A DNA stretch of 64,000 nucleotides from an uncultured Clostridium sp. (GTDB taxonomy: Bacteria; Bacillota_I; Bacilli_A; RF39; UBA660), in assembly GCA_905199855.1 (NCBI GenBank), contig CAJKHY010000003.1, positions 1 to 64,000 of the forward strand. The letters run 5' to 3'. This document shows, in pieces, positions 45,365 to 54,786 of this stretch (positions are counted from its first letter, which is position 1; each line of letters opens with the position of its first letter). The position numbers were made by a program, and so were the translations under genes. The notes beneath the pieces are model-generated. The model did no database searches and was not told the origin of the DNA. It was given only the letters and a program-made list of their open reading frames with translations.

Positions 45365-45661
45365 ATGAATATGCAAGCAATTATGAGACAAGCTCAACAA
45401 ATGCAAAGTGAAATTATGAAAATACAAAAGGAGTTAGAAAAAACAGAATACGAAGGAAATTCTTCGCTGGTTACAGTTGTTTTGAACGGAAAAAAGGAAA
45501 TGTTAAAGTTAACTATTAAAGATAAAGAAAATTTAAACAGTGATGATATGGATATATTAGAGGATATGGTAGTTGTGGCTTTTAATGAGGCTATGAAAAA
45601 AGTAGATGTTGACAAAGAAAAAAAGTTAAGTAAATATCAAGGGTTAGCAGGTATGATGTAA
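45365..45661 (+). CDS. YbaB/EbfC nucleoid-associated protein
   Basis: The 98-residue protein is a YbaB/EbfC-type DNA-binding protein: Met/Gln-rich helical start (MRQAQQMQSEIMKIQKEL), a central beta sheet and a C-terminal amphipathic helix. It forms tweezer-like dimers on DNA. AAAGGAAGA precedes the ATG. It lies between dnaX and recR, its standard place, one base from recR. Confidence 0.95.
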   Translation: MNMQAIMRQAQQMQSEIMKIQKELEKTEYEGNSSLVTVVLNGKKEMLKLTIKDKENLNSDDMDILEDMVVVAFNEAMKKVDVDKEKKLSKYQGLAGMM

Positions 45662-45662
45662 G

Positions 45663-46259
45663 ATGTATCCTAAAAATATTAAAGATTTAATGGAATGTTT
45701 TGAGTTATTACCTGGTATTGGTGAGAAAACAGCAGAAAGGTTAAGCTTTTCTTTGATTAATTTTGATAAGGATAAATTAACTGAGTTTGCTGATTCAATT
45801 ATTGGTATTAGAGATAATATTAAAAATTGTAAGATATGTAACAATATAACTGATAAAGATATATGTTATATATGTGAAAATAGAAATCGGAAAAATGGGA
45901 CGATTTTTGTTGTGGAAAATCCTAAAGATGTTATTTTGTTTGAAAAATTGGGTATTTATAAAGGTGAATATCATGTATTGGGTGGTTTAATTTCACCGCT
46001 TGACGGAATAAATCCTGAGGATATTAGTGTAGATAATTTAATTGAGAGAATTAAGAATGGAAAATATACGGAAATTATTGTGGCTTTGAAACCTAGTGTT
46101 GAAGGTGAAACGACAGTGCAATATATTAAAAAAATGCTTGAAGGATATGATATTAAAGTTAGTAAAATTGCTAGTGGAGTACCAATTGGTGCTGAGATAG
46201 AGTATATTGATCCTATGACTTTAGAAATGGCTTTGGAAGAGAGAAAATATTTATCATAA
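45663..46259 (+). CDS. recR: Recombination protein RecR
   Basis: The 198-residue protein has the helix-hairpin-helix start (LLPGIGEKTAERLSFSLI), a C4 zinc finger (CKICNNITDKDICYIC, residues about 57-72) and a Toprim domain (FVVENPKDVILFE, then YHVLGGLISPLDGI). RecR acts with RecO and RecF in RecA loading at gaps. Its start overlaps the stop region of ybaB. Confidence 0.96.
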   Translation: MYPKNIKDLMECFELLPGIGEKTAERLSFSLINFDKDKLTEFADSIIGIRDNIKNCKICNNITDKDICYICENRNRKNGTIFVVENPKDVILFEKLGIYKGEYHVLGGLISPLDGINPEDISVDNLIERIKNGKYTEIIVALKPSVEGETTVQYIKKMLEGYDIKVSKIASGVPIGAEIEYIDPMTLEMALEERKYLS

Positions 46260-46298
46260 TAGTAAGAAAGTAACATAGTATTTACTGGGTGAATTATT

Positions 46299-46487
46299 AT
46301 GTTAAAAAAAATATTTAAATTAGTTAAAAAGATTGTTGTATCTGGTTTGGTAATATATGCTTATAATGTGTTGGCTACTCCTATAAATGCGACAATTCCA
46401 ATTAATTTTATAACACTTTTTACAGTGGCAATATTAGGTATGCCATGTTTAGCAGGTTTTATAATTTTGATGCTTATTTTTTATTAA
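46299..46487 (+). CDS. bofA: BofA-like pro-SigK processing inhibitor
   Basis: The 62-residue membrane protein matches BofA by its C-terminal signature: PINATIPINFITLFTVAILG, then MPCLAGFIIL, compared with the VPINLVTTAISGILGIPGI type in Bacillus. Two hydrophobic helices are visible. BofA holds the SpoIVFB protease inactive in the outer forespore membrane. It is downstream of recR as in B. subtilis. It is shorter than the usual 87 residues, the N-terminal helix being reduced. Confidence 0.82.
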   Translation: MLKKIFKLVKKIVVSGLVIYAYNVLATPINATIPINFITLFTVAILGMPCLAGFIILMLIFY

Positions 46488-46500
46488 AGATGGTGATTTT

Positions 46501-47370
46501 ATGTTGGATGATTACAAAGATGGACAAGTTATATTTTATAATGTACTTAGTATGGCAATAAAAAACAATAAAATATCACATGCTTATTTGTTTGAAAATA
46601 AAGGAAATGATAAATATATAGAAATCATTTTATCATTTGTTAAGGCTATTTTGTGTCCAAATAATTATTTTAATAACGAAAAATGTGGAGAATGTTTGCA
46701 ATGCTTGAGAATTGAAAATGGTAATTATCCTGAAATAAAAATTATTAAACCTGAAGGAATGTGGATAAAAAAAGAACAATTAATGGATTTGCAAGAAGCA
46801 TTTAATAAAACAGCAATTGAAGGTAGTAAAAGAATATATATAATTTTGGAATGCGAAAAATTAAATAAGCAGGCAGCTAATTCAATTTTAAAATTTTTAG
46901 AGGAACCAAATGATGATATTATTGCTTTATTAGTTACAAATAATAAGGATTTAGTATTAGATACTATTAAATCTAGGTGTCAAGATATATTGATCTTAGC
47001 TGATAATGAAGTTAATTTTGACTCGTTGATGATTAATGATGTTCTAGATTTTATTAGAGTATTAGAAAATAAGAAAAAAGATACTATTATATATGCTAAA
47101 CCTTTATGGCTTACTAAATTTAAGGATAGAAATAGTTTTATAAAAGCCATAGATATTATGATATATTTTTATAATGATGTTTTACTTTTTAAATTAGGTT
47201 GTGATTTAAAATATTTTAATAATTATTATGATGATGTTACTAATATTAATGGTTCTATTGATGAGATTATAAAAAAAATAAAAATTTTGATAGAAAATGA
47301 ATATTTAATTAGGTACAATTTAAATTTGAATTTACTTATTAATAAAATAATTATAGAATTTGGAGGTTAA
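46501..47370 (+). CDS. holB: DNA polymerase III delta' subunit
   Basis: The 289-residue protein is a clamp-loader delta' homologue: HAYLFENKGN in place of the Walker A, a zinc-binding CGECLQC (residues about 60-66), the conserved LNKQAANSILKFLEEPNDDIIA and TIKSRCQDI. It lacks an ATP-binding P-loop, as expected for delta'. A DnaA box (46760-46768) lies inside the gene. It is followed within four bases by ricT. Confidence 0.93.
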   Translation: MLDDYKDGQVIFYNVLSMAIKNNKISHAYLFENKGNDKYIEIILSFVKAILCPNNYFNNEKCGECLQCLRIENGNYPEIKIIKPEGMWIKKEQLMDLQEAFNKTAIEGSKRIYIILECEKLNKQAANSILKFLEEPNDDIIALLVTNNKDLVLDTIKSRCQDILILADNEVNFDSLMINDVLDFIRVLENKKKDTIIYAKPLWLTKFKDRNSFIKAIDIMIYFYNDVLLFKLGCDLKYFNNYYDDVTNINGSIDEIIKKIKILIENEYLIRYNLNLNLLINKIIIEFGG

Positions 47371-47373
47371 TGT

Positions 47374-48150
47374 ATGGGTGTTGTAGGAGTTACTTTAAGT
47401 GATAATGGGAAAATTTATTATTTTTACGATAATAACTTACGATTGAAAAAAAATCTTACAGTAATTGTAGAAACAGAAAAAGGTTTACAGTTTGGTAAGG
47501 TAGTTAGTTTTATTGATCCTGAAAAGGTTGATAATAGAATTAAATATAAAAAAATAATTAGAATATCAACTAAAGCTGATTATTTACAACATTTAAATAA
47601 TTTGAAGGATGCTGATCGTGCTATTCAAAGATGTAATTATTTTGTTAATAAGAACAACCTTAATATGACTATTATGGATGCTTTTTATACTTTTGATAGG
47701 AGTCAGTTAATATTTCGCTTTATTGCTGATGATAGGGTTGATTTTAGACAACTTGCTAAGGATTTAGGTTCTGCTTTTAAGACTAGAATAGAACTTAGGC
47801 AAGTTGGAATTCGTGATAAAGCAAGAGAAATTGGAGGAATTGGTCCTTGTGGTAGAAAATTATGTTGTACAACATTTTTAACTGATTTTGATTCTGTGTC
47901 AATTAATATGGCAAAGAATCAGTCTTTAGCTCTTAATCCGTCTAAGATAAATGGTAGTTGTGGAAGACTTTTATGTTGTTTAAAGTATGAAGATGATAAT
48001 TATTTAGATTATAAAAAAGGTTTACCTGAAGTTGGTAGTATTGTAACAATAGAAGCTGGGAAAGGAAAAGTAGTATCAGTAAATTTGTTTAAGAGAAAGT
48101 ATAATGTTTTTATAGAAGGTACTGGTATTGTTACTGTTGAAGTGGAGTAG
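47374..48150 (+). CDS. ricT: PSP1-family regulator RicT (YaaT)
   Basis: The 258-residue protein has the PSP1 domain and the cysteine motifs CGRKLCCTTFL (residues about 164-174) and CGRLLCCLKYE (about 197-207). In B. subtilis these help bind iron-sulphur clusters in the RicA-RicF-RicT complex. That complex stimulates RNase Y-dependent RNA processing and affects competence, sporulation and biofilm. It follows holB, as in Bacillus; ricA and ricF are not in the window. TGGAGG precedes the ATG. Confidence 0.94.
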   Translation: MGVVGVTLSDNGKIYYFYDNNLRLKKNLTVIVETEKGLQFGKVVSFIDPEKVDNRIKYKKIIRISTKADYLQHLNNLKDADRAIQRCNYFVNKNNLNMTIMDAFYTFDRSQLIFRFIADDRVDFRQLAKDLGSAFKTRIELRQVGIRDKAREIGGIGPCGRKLCCTTFLTDFDSVSINMAKNQSLALNPSKINGSCGRLLCCLKYEDDNYLDYKKGLPEVGSIVTIEAGKGKVVSVNLFKRKYNVFIEGTGIVTVEVE

Positions 48151-48151
48151 T

Positions 48152-48874
48152 ATGGAAGTTAAACATCGATTACTAAATTTCAGTAATAAAGTAATTTATC
48201 AAAATGATGATTGGTTTTTGTTTTCTTTAGATTCTTTATTACTTGCTAATTTTGTTACATTAAGAAAAAGTGATAAAAAAATACTTGATTTATGTACTGG
48301 AAATGCTCCAGTAGCAATGTTTCTTGCAATGAAGAGTAAGGCTTCAATAGTGGGTATTGAGTTGCAAAAAGAGATATATGATTTGGGAGAAAAATCGGTT
48401 ATAGAAAATGCTATGGACAAGCAGATTACACTTATTAATGATGATATTAGAAATATTAGTAAGTACTATGAAACAGATAGTTTTGATGTTATAACTTGTA
48501 ATCCGCCTTATTTTAAGGTTAATGATACAAAGATGATAAATGATAATAAAATTAAGTCAATTGCTAGGCATGAGATTATGTGTAATTTAGATAGCATTTT
48601 GGAGATAAGTAAAAAAATGCTTAGGACAGGTGGTGTAATTGCGTTAGTTTATCCAGTTTCTAGATTAATTGAAATTATATATAAAATGAAAGAAAATAAT
48701 ATAGAGCCTAAGAAAATGCAAATAATTTATCCTAAACAAGGAAAAAGTGCTAATTTGTTATTAATTGAAGGTGTTAAAAATGGAAAATCTAGTTTAAAAA
48801 TTATGCCTCCTTTATATATCCATAATGAAGACGGAAGTTATAAAGAGAATATTAGGAAAATGTTTCAGGAGTGA
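48152..48874 (+). CDS. TrmN6/YabB-type methyltransferase
   Basis: The 240-residue SAM methyltransferase has LLDLCTGNAPVAMFLA-type motif I (residues about 43-58) and the N6-adenine-type NPPYFKV (about 118-124). It corresponds to B. subtilis YabB, a tRNA A37 N6-methyltransferase candidate (TrmN6). An AGTGGAG site inside the end of ricT drives the ATG at 48152. It precedes rsmI, the conserved order. Confidence 0.85.
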   Translation: MEVKHRLLNFSNKVIYQNDDWFLFSLDSLLLANFVTLRKSDKKILDLCTGNAPVAMFLAMKSKASIVGIELQKEIYDLGEKSVIENAMDKQITLINDDIRNISKYYETDSFDVITCNPPYFKVNDTKMINDNKIKSIARHEIMCNLDSILEISKKMLRTGGVIALVYPVSRLIEIIYKMKENNIEPKKMQIIYPKQGKSANLLLIEGVKNGKSSLKIMPPLYIHNEDGSYKENIRKMFQE

Positions 48875-48878
48875 TTTT

Positions 48879-49721
48879 ATGTGGCAAAATAGTTATGATG
48901 GTAGTCCTACTTTATATTTAGTTCCAACGCCAATTGGTAATTTGGAAGATATGACTTTTAGGGCAATTGATATATTAAAAACTGTTAGTGTTATTTTTTG
49001 TGAAGATACACGTGTTACTTTACAACTTCTTAATCATTTTGAGATAAAAAAGAAGTTAATTACTTTACATGACTACAATGAGGAAAAAGTAAAGGAAATA
49101 TTGATTAAATATTTAGAAAATGGTGAGAGTGTTGCAATAGTTACTGACAGGGGTACTCCAATTATTAGTGATCCAGGACATAAAACTGTAGCATATGTGA
49201 TAGAAAAAGGTTATAATGTTGTGTGTTTACCTGGTGCTTGCGCATTAGTTCCTGCGATTGTTACTTCTGGATTATCTACCGAGCATTTTATATTTTATGG
49301 TTTTTTAAATAGTAACAGTACTAAGAGAAAAAAGGAATTAATGGAATTAGAAAGTTTTCCTTATACTGTTATATTTTATGAAGCACCGCATAGAATAAAA
49401 AAGACTTTGTGTGATATGTATGAAATATTTGGTGATAGAAATATTTCTTTATCTAGGGAAATAAGCAAGAGGTATGAAAGTATTTATCATGGAAAATTGT
49501 CTAATTTAGTTCATAGTGATGTTGAAATTAAAGGTGAAATTGTTTTAGTAGTAGAGGGAAATAGTAATATATTTACTTTAAGTGATATGACTATAGTAGA
49601 AATGGTAAATATTTATATTAGTAATGGTTATAGTGTAATGGATGCAATTAAGAAAGTGGCTAAGGATACAGGTAAGAAAAAAAATGATATATATAAGGAA
49701 TATCATGGAGGTGTGTCATGA
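48879..49721 (+). CDS. rsmI: 16S rRNA 2'-O-methyltransferase RsmI
   Basis: The 280-residue tetrapyrrole-methylase-fold enzyme methylates C1402 of 16S rRNA. Signature segments are YLVPTPIGNLEDMTFRAIDI (residues about 13-32), ISDPGHKTVAYVIEKG, LPGACALVPAIVTSGL and FYEAPHRIKKTL. CAGGAGTGA precedes the ATG at 48879. It ends in an ATGA overlap with pth. Confidence 0.95.
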   Translation: MWQNSYDGSPTLYLVPTPIGNLEDMTFRAIDILKTVSVIFCEDTRVTLQLLNHFEIKKKLITLHDYNEEKVKEILIKYLENGESVAIVTDRGTPIISDPGHKTVAYVIEKGYNVVCLPGACALVPAIVTSGLSTEHFIFYGFLNSNSTKRKKELMELESFPYTVIFYEAPHRIKKTLCDMYEIFGDRNISLSREISKRYESIYHGKLSNLVHSDVEIKGEIVLVVEGNSNIFTLSDMTIVEMVNIYISNGYSVMDAIKKVAKDTGKKKNDIYKEYHGGVS

Positions 49722-50266
49722 AAATAGTTTTTGGTTTGGGTAATGTAGGAAGAGAGTATGATAATACTAGACATAATATGGGTTTTATGTTTTTAGATTA
49801 TTTATATCCTAATATTTCTTATAAAAAAAAGTTTGATGGAATGTATGCTGAAGTTGTTATAGATAATGAGAAAATTTTATTGGTAAAACCGTGTAAGTAT
49901 ATGAATTTATCTGGAGAGGTAGTTTCTAGTTATATTGATTATTATAAAGTTGGTTTAGATGATATTTTGGTTATTCATGATGATTTAGATATGAATTTAG
50001 GCACTTTTAAGTTAACTTATAATCATTCTAGTGGAGGTCATAATGGAATAAAGAATATTTTTAATAATATTAATTCCAATAATTATTTGAGATTAAAATT
50101 GGGAATATCTAAGAATGGTAATGATATTATAGATTATGTGTTGGGTAAGTTTAATAAAGAAGAATGCAATGTAATAAATAATACATTTAGTAAGTTGGAT
50201 AATATTGTTTATGATTTTGTTAAATTAGACAGAGACAAGCTTATGAATAAATATAATTCTATGTAA
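49718..50266 (+). CDS. pth: Peptidyl-tRNA hydrolase
   Basis: The 182-residue enzyme recycles peptidyl-tRNA. Motifs are GLGNVGREYDNTRHNMGFM with the catalytic His, KPCKYMNLSGEVV, IHDDLDMNLGTFKL and SSGGHNGIKNI. It overlaps rsmI by four bases. In B. subtilis pth precedes mfd; here a PP2C phosphatase gene with its own promoter and terminator stands between. Confidence 0.96.
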   Translation: MKIVFGLGNVGREYDNTRHNMGFMFLDYLYPNISYKKKFDGMYAEVVIDNEKILLVKPCKYMNLSGEVVSSYIDYYKVGLDDILVIHDDLDMNLGTFKLTYNHSSGGHNGIKNIFNNINSNNYLRLKLGISKNGNDIIDYVLGKFNKEECNVINNTFSKLDNIVYDFVKLDRDKLMNKYNSM

Positions 50267-50268
50267 AT

Positions 50269-50298
50269 TTGACAAAAAACAAGCAAATGTGTTAGGAT
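50269..50298 (+). promoter_or_regulatory. Promoter with shared box before the PP2C gene
   Basis: TTGACA (50269-50274), 18 bp, TAGGAT (50293-50298). The region AAATGTGTTAGGATATGAA aligns with the CGTGCTA boxes at 10157-10185 and 25759-25787. A 12-bp palindrome AACAAATTTGTT (50302-50313) follows. Confidence 0.7.
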
Positions 50299-50329
50299 AT
50301 GAACAAATTTGTTGAGAGGGGAAGTTAGT

Positions 50330-51367
50330 ATGAGATTAATAGTAAGACCATATATTGATGAGAATGGAGTTTTAAAAATTGCTAGTTTTGAAGTGAATAA
50401 TTTAAAGGTTCCTGTTGAAATATCTAAAAGAAGTTTTAATAGTATGGATGAAGTGGAAAATATTCTTAAATTAATGAAAAAGGAAACTAAAAGTAATCAT
50501 AATTATGGAAGTTATAAGATAGAGAGAAATGGTGTTAAAAATTTAGTATTTAAGCCTTCTGCATACGATAAGTTGAGAAATGGTTTTATACTTGAGAAGT
50601 GTTCTATTAAATCAACAAAACATAGTAAAAATGAAGATGCTACAACAATACTAAAAAAAGGTAATAATTATTTATTGATGGTATGTGATGGTGTCGGTGG
50701 TGTTAGAGGTGGTGAAATCGCATCAAATATGGTTGTTGATAATATGTCTAAATTCTTTTTAACTTATGATTTTTCTAAGGTAGATAACACTAATGATGTT
50801 GTTAATGATTTTGCTTACAAGATAAAAGAAATTTCTAATGAATTAGCTAGTCTATTTAGAGATAATCCCTTAACGACTTTGAATATGGCGATTGTTTTGG
50901 AAAATGAGACAGAGATATTTAATGTTGGAGATTCAAGATGTTATGCTATTGGTAATGATAATAATATTAAGTTAGTAACAAGTGATCATTCTTTTGTATG
51001 GAATAATTATATTAAGACTAATAAATTAGGTGTTGATGATTTGAGGTTTACTCCTGGAAATAATATTATTACTAGTTCTATTGGTGATTTTATGGGTCCT
51101 AAGATAGATGTTTATTGGCTTAATAATAATGATTATAAGGCTTTAATATTATGTAGTGATGGAGTTAGTGATGTTTTATCTAGTAGAGAGATTAGGGATA
51201 CAGTTATTAATAATAAAGATAATATTGCTAATAAAATGGTTGGTTTAGTTAGAAGCAAGACTGGTTATAATTACTTAGACGTGCAAAGATGTAGGGAATT
51301 ATTTGCTAATGTTGATCAAAATTATGTTAAAGATGATGATGCTAGTGTTGTAGTTTTTAAGAAATAG
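50330..51367 (+). CDS. PP2C-type Ser/Thr phosphatase with extra N-terminal domain
   Basis: The 345-residue protein has a PP2C core: KHSKNEDATTIL, the metal-binding VCDGVGGVRGGEIAS, EIFNVGDSRCYAI and ILCSDGVSDVLSSREI, ending in KDDDASVVVFKK. About 90 residues precede it; residues 3-48 (LIVRPYIDENGVLKIASFEV to ENILKLMKK) resemble the start of the 8667-10124 membrane protein. No kinase partner is in the window. AGGGGAAG fixes the ATG at 50330. The phosphatase probably counters a PASTA-type kinase or acts in a stress pathway, which is inference. Confidence 0.88.
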   Translation: MRLIVRPYIDENGVLKIASFEVNNLKVPVEISKRSFNSMDEVENILKLMKKETKSNHNYGSYKIERNGVKNLVFKPSAYDKLRNGFILEKCSIKSTKHSKNEDATTILKKGNNYLLMVCDGVGGVRGGEIASNMVVDNMSKFFLTYDFSKVDNTNDVVNDFAYKIKEISNELASLFRDNPLTTLNMAIVLENETEIFNVGDSRCYAIGNDNNIKLVTSDHSFVWNNYIKTNKLGVDDLRFTPGNNIITSSIGDFMGPKIDVYWLNNNDYKALILCSDGVSDVLSSREIRDTVINNKDNIANKMVGLVRSKTGYNYLDVQRCRELFANVDQNYVKDDDASVVVFKK

Positions 51368-51390
51368 TAAAAAATATATAAATTTAAGTT

Positions 51391-51416
51391 AGATACAATT
51401 GATTTTGTATCTTTTT
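51391..51416 (+). terminator. Terminator between the PP2C gene and mfd
   Basis: AGATACAA (51391-51398) pairs with TTGTATCT (51404-51411), followed by a T-run. The mfd ribosome site GGGTGA starts only a few bases later, so the hairpin could also attenuate mfd. Confidence 0.75.
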
Positions 51417-51428
51417 GTGGGTGATATA

Positions 51429-54400
51429 ATGAAATTATTTGATAATCTATTTAAACAAGATAATGATAATTATTATGGTGTTGTTGGTTTAAACAAAGAA
51501 ACTAATTATATATATATTTATAATAAGTTTTTAAATAATAATAAGAATGTTTTAGTTCTTGCTAGTAGTTTGTATGAAGCATCGTATGTTTATCAGGGAA
51601 TACTTAATTATACTGATAAAGTATTGTTTTTTCCAATGGATGATTTTATTACAAGCGAGGCTGTATCAATTAGTCCTGAATTTAAGGTTGAAAGAATTAA
51701 TACTATTAATAAGTTAATTACTAATGATAAATATATTGTAGTTACTAATTTAATGGGATTTTTAAGATATCTACCCAATAAGAAAACTTGGCTAAACAGT
51801 ATAGTTCATTTGAGCGTTAATGATAAAATTGATAGGAATAAATTATTGGAATCTTTTTATAATTTAGGTTATGAAGTAGATAATTTGGTTAGTAAGACTG
51901 GTAGTATAGCTTCACGAGGATATATCATTGATATTTTTCCTATTGGAGAAGAATATCCTGTTAGAATAGAATTATGGGGAAATGTTATCGATAGTATTAG
52001 ATATTTTGATGTTGATACGCAGTTATCTACTAAGCATTTAAAAAAAATAACAGTTATGCCTACTAGTGAATTTTTATTAAATAAATATGATGAAGATATT
52101 GTTAGAAAACAAAAATATTTAAAACATTATGCTAATGATATTGAGTCATTAAGTGATTATATGAATGATTATGTTTGTTTTTATTATGATTATAGTCAAA
52201 TTAAAGCTAGTTATGAAAAGATAATGAGTGATATAGTTGATTATAATGCTAGAAATAATAACGAGTTTGAGACTGATTATATGTTTCATTTAGAAGAAAT
52301 TAATGTTAAAAACGAGATATTTTTGATGAATATAGATAACTTATCTAATTTAGAATTGAAGAAGTATAAGGTAAGTGATATTGTTAATTATAATGAAGAT
52401 ATTGAAGCTTTGAAAAAAAGTGTTAATAAGTATGTTACTAGTGGTAAAACTGTTGTTATTGCTGTAACTAATAGAAATATTTTTAATAAGATAAGAGATA
52501 ATATGGATGTTTTAATTACTAATGAAGATAAAATAGTTAGTAATAAAGTTAATTTAATTAATAAAAAAATAGGCAATGGTTTTGTTATTAATGATTTAGT
52601 AGTAATTAGTGAATTTGATTTATATAAGGTTAAAGAAAAAAATTATACTTATAAGAGTAAATATAAACTTGGTACTAAAGTAAAAGATATTAACAATATT
52701 CATAATGGTGATTATATTGTTCATGAGATACATGGTATTGGTCAATATGAGGGAATTGTTACTTTAAACAAGAATGGTTATCTTAAAGATTATATAAAAC
52801 TTCTTTATAATAAGGGAGATGTTTTGTATTTACCTGTTGAGAAAATAGATAGAATTAGTTTGTATTCGGCTAAAGAAGGACATATTCCTAAGATTAATAC
52901 TTTAGGTAGTGGAGATTTTATTAAGAAAAAATTAGCTTTGAAGAAAAAATTTGAAGACATTGCTTCTAAGTTGTTAAAAATATATGCAATGCGTGAGAGT
53001 CAAAGTGGATATGCTTTTAGTCATGATGATGAGAATCAAGTGATGTTTGAAAGTGAATTTATGTATGAGGAGACTGAGGACCAGTTAAATGCTGTTAAAA
53101 AAATTAAGGAAGAAATGGAAAAAAGTAAACCAATGGATATGCTTTTATGTGGAGATGTTGGTTATGGTAAAACAGAGGTTGCGTTTAGAGCAATGTTTAA
53201 GGCTGTTAATGATGGCAAGCAAGTTGCTTATTTGTGTCCTACAACGATTCTTTCTAGTCAACAATATAATAATGCTCTTATTAGATTTAAAAATTTTCCT
53301 ATTAATATTGCTTTAATGAATAGGTTTGTCAGTAAGGGTGAACAAAATATAATACTTCAAAAACTAAAGGATGGAAAAATTGATATTTTATTCGGTACGC
53401 ATCGTATTTTATCTAATGATATTGTTTTTAAAGATTTGGGTTTGCTTGTAATAGACGAGGAGCAAAGATTTGGGGTTAAACATAAGGAAAAAATTAAAGA
53501 GTATAAGAATAATATAGATGTTTTAACGTTAAGTGCTACGCCTATACCAAGGACGCTTCAAATGTCGATAGCTGGGATTAGAAGTCTTGCTTTAATTGAA
53601 ACTCCTCCTGTTGATAGATTACCTATTCAAACTTATGTCTTGCCTTTAAATGATAGTGTAGTTAAAGATGCAATATATAAGGAATTGGCAAGACAAGGAC
53701 AGGCATTTATTTTGTATAATAAAATAGAAGATATTGAGTTAGAGGTAGAAAAAATTAAGTCTTTAGTTCCTGAGGCTAGGGTTAGTTATGCCCATGGACA
53801 AATGAGTAAGGAAATGTTAGAAGATAGAATGCAAGATTTTATTAATTATAAGAGCGATGTTATGGTGTGTACAACAATCATTGAAACAGGTATTGATATA
53901 CCTAATGTTAATACTTTAATTATAAAGGATGCTGATCTTTTTGGTTTATCACAGTTATATCAAATAAGAGGACGAATTGGAAGAAGTAGTAAAATAGGTT
54001 ATGCATATTTGATGTATGATAATAGAAAAGAATTAAATGATATTGCGGTGAAAAGGTTGCAGGCAATTAAAGAATTTACGGAACTTGGTAGTGGATTTAA
54101 GATTGCTATGAGAGATTTGTCAATTCGTGGTGTTGGTGATATTCTTGGAAGTGAACAGTCTGGTTTTGTTGAATCAGTGGGAATTGATTTATATATGAAA
54201 TTATTAAATGATGAGATTAATAAGTTAAAAGGTATTGAAGTAGTTGATGAAGATAATGTTGAGGACTCGAAACCACTTATTGACATTGCTACGCATATTA
54301 GTAGTGATTATACAGTAAATGATGATATTAAAATAGAAATGCATAAGAAAATTAATGAAGTTGATAGTTATGCTAAGTTACTTAAATTAAAAGATGAGTT

Positions 54401-54725
54401 GGATGATAGGTTTGGAACTGTTACTAAGGATATGGAAATATATATGTATGAGGAATGGTTTGAGAAATTAGCTAAGAAACTTTCTATTCAAAAGGTTAAT
54501 CAAACTAAGAATTATATTGAGTTAATATTACCTAGTGAAATTAGTAATAAAATTGATGGTGAGAAGTTATTTATGGATGCTTATAAGATAAGTAGGATGT
54601 TTAGATTTAATTATAAGAATGGTAATATTAGTATTATTCTTGATACGGTTAAGTTAGAAAATCATTTTTTTGTATATTTAAATAATTTATTAGAAGTAAT
54701 AATTAAAGACATAGAAAAAAAGTAA
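51429..54725 (+). CDS. mfd: Transcription-repair coupling factor Mfd
   Basis: The 1098-residue ATPase has a UvrB-like N-terminal part (PEFKVERI, SRGYIIDIFPIGEEYPVRIELWG), the RNA polymerase-interacting domain (GDYIVHEIHGIGQYEG, residues about 430-445), helicase motifs GDVGYGKTEVAFRA and DEEQRFGVKHKE, TLSATPIPRTLQMS, and the TRG region with QIRGRIGRSSKIGYAYL. It removes stalled RNA polymerase and recruits UvrA. GGGTGATATA fixes the ATG at 51429. Length is slightly short. Confidence 0.97.
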   Translation: MKLFDNLFKQDNDNYYGVVGLNKETNYIYIYNKFLNNNKNVLVLASSLYEASYVYQGILNYTDKVLFFPMDDFITSEAVSISPEFKVERINTINKLITNDKYIVVTNLMGFLRYLPNKKTWLNSIVHLSVNDKIDRNKLLESFYNLGYEVDNLVSKTGSIASRGYIIDIFPIGEEYPVRIELWGNVIDSIRYFDVDTQLSTKHLKKITVMPTSEFLLNKYDEDIVRKQKYLKHYANDIESLSDYMNDYVCFYYDYSQIKASYEKIMSDIVDYNARNNNEFETDYMFHLEEINVKNEIFLMNIDNLSNLELKKYKVSDIVNYNEDIEALKKSVNKYVTSGKTVVIAVTNRNIFNKIRDNMDVLITNEDKIVSNKVNLINKKIGNGFVINDLVVISEFDLYKVKEKNYTYKSKYKLGTKVKDINNIHNGDYIVHEIHGIGQYEGIVTLNKNGYLKDYIKLLYNKGDVLYLPVEKIDRISLYSAKEGHIPKINTLGSGDFIKKKLALKKKFEDIASKLLKIYAMRESQSGYAFSHDDENQVMFESEFMYEETEDQLNAVKKIKEEMEKSKPMDMLLCGDVGYGKTEVAFRAMFKAVNDGKQVAYLCPTTILSSQQYNNALIRFKNFPINIALMNRFVSKGEQNIILQKLKDGKIDILFGTHRILSNDIVFKDLGLLVIDEEQRFGVKHKEKIKEYKNNIDVLTLSATPIPRTLQMSIAGIRSLALIETPPVDRLPIQTYVLPLNDSVVKDAIYKELARQGQAFILYNKIEDIELEVEKIKSLVPEARVSYAHGQMSKEMLEDRMQDFINYKSDVMVCTTIIETGIDIPNVNTLIIKDADLFGLSQLYQIRGRIGRSSKIGYAYLMYDNRKELNDIAVKRLQAIKEFTELGSGFKIAMRDLSIRGVGDILGSEQSGFVESVGIDLYMKLLNDEINKLKGIEVVDEDNVEDSKPLIDIATHISSDYTVNDDIKIEMHKKINEVDSYAKLLKLKDELDDRFGTVTKDMEIYMYEEWFEKLAKKLSIQKVNQTKNYIELILPSEISNKIDGEKLFMDAYKISRMFRFNYKNGNISIILDTVKLENHFFVYLNNLLEVIIKDIEKK

Positions 54726-54750
54726 GTATTCTTGTTAATACTTGCTTTTT
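54722..54750 (+). terminator. Intrinsic terminator of mfd
   Basis: GTAAGTATT pairs with AATACTTGC (54722-54745, one G-U), loop CTTGTT, followed by five T residues. Confidence 0.75.
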
Positions 54751-54759
54751 GCTATGCTG
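54743..54759 (+). repeat. Short interspersed element, variant copy D
   Basis: TGCTTTTTGCTATGCTG on the plus strand resembles the minus-strand reading of copy A (TGCCTTTGCTATGCTG). It again overlaps and follows the T-run of an intrinsic terminator. Confidence 0.45.
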
Positions 54760-54786
54760 ATACTTTAAAGTGATTTTTATTTTAAA

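Noticed and set aside
50302..50313. LexA-type operator before the PP2C gene
   Set aside because: AACAAATTTGTT is palindromic but lacks the CGAAC...GTTCG arrangement of Gram-positive SOS boxes.
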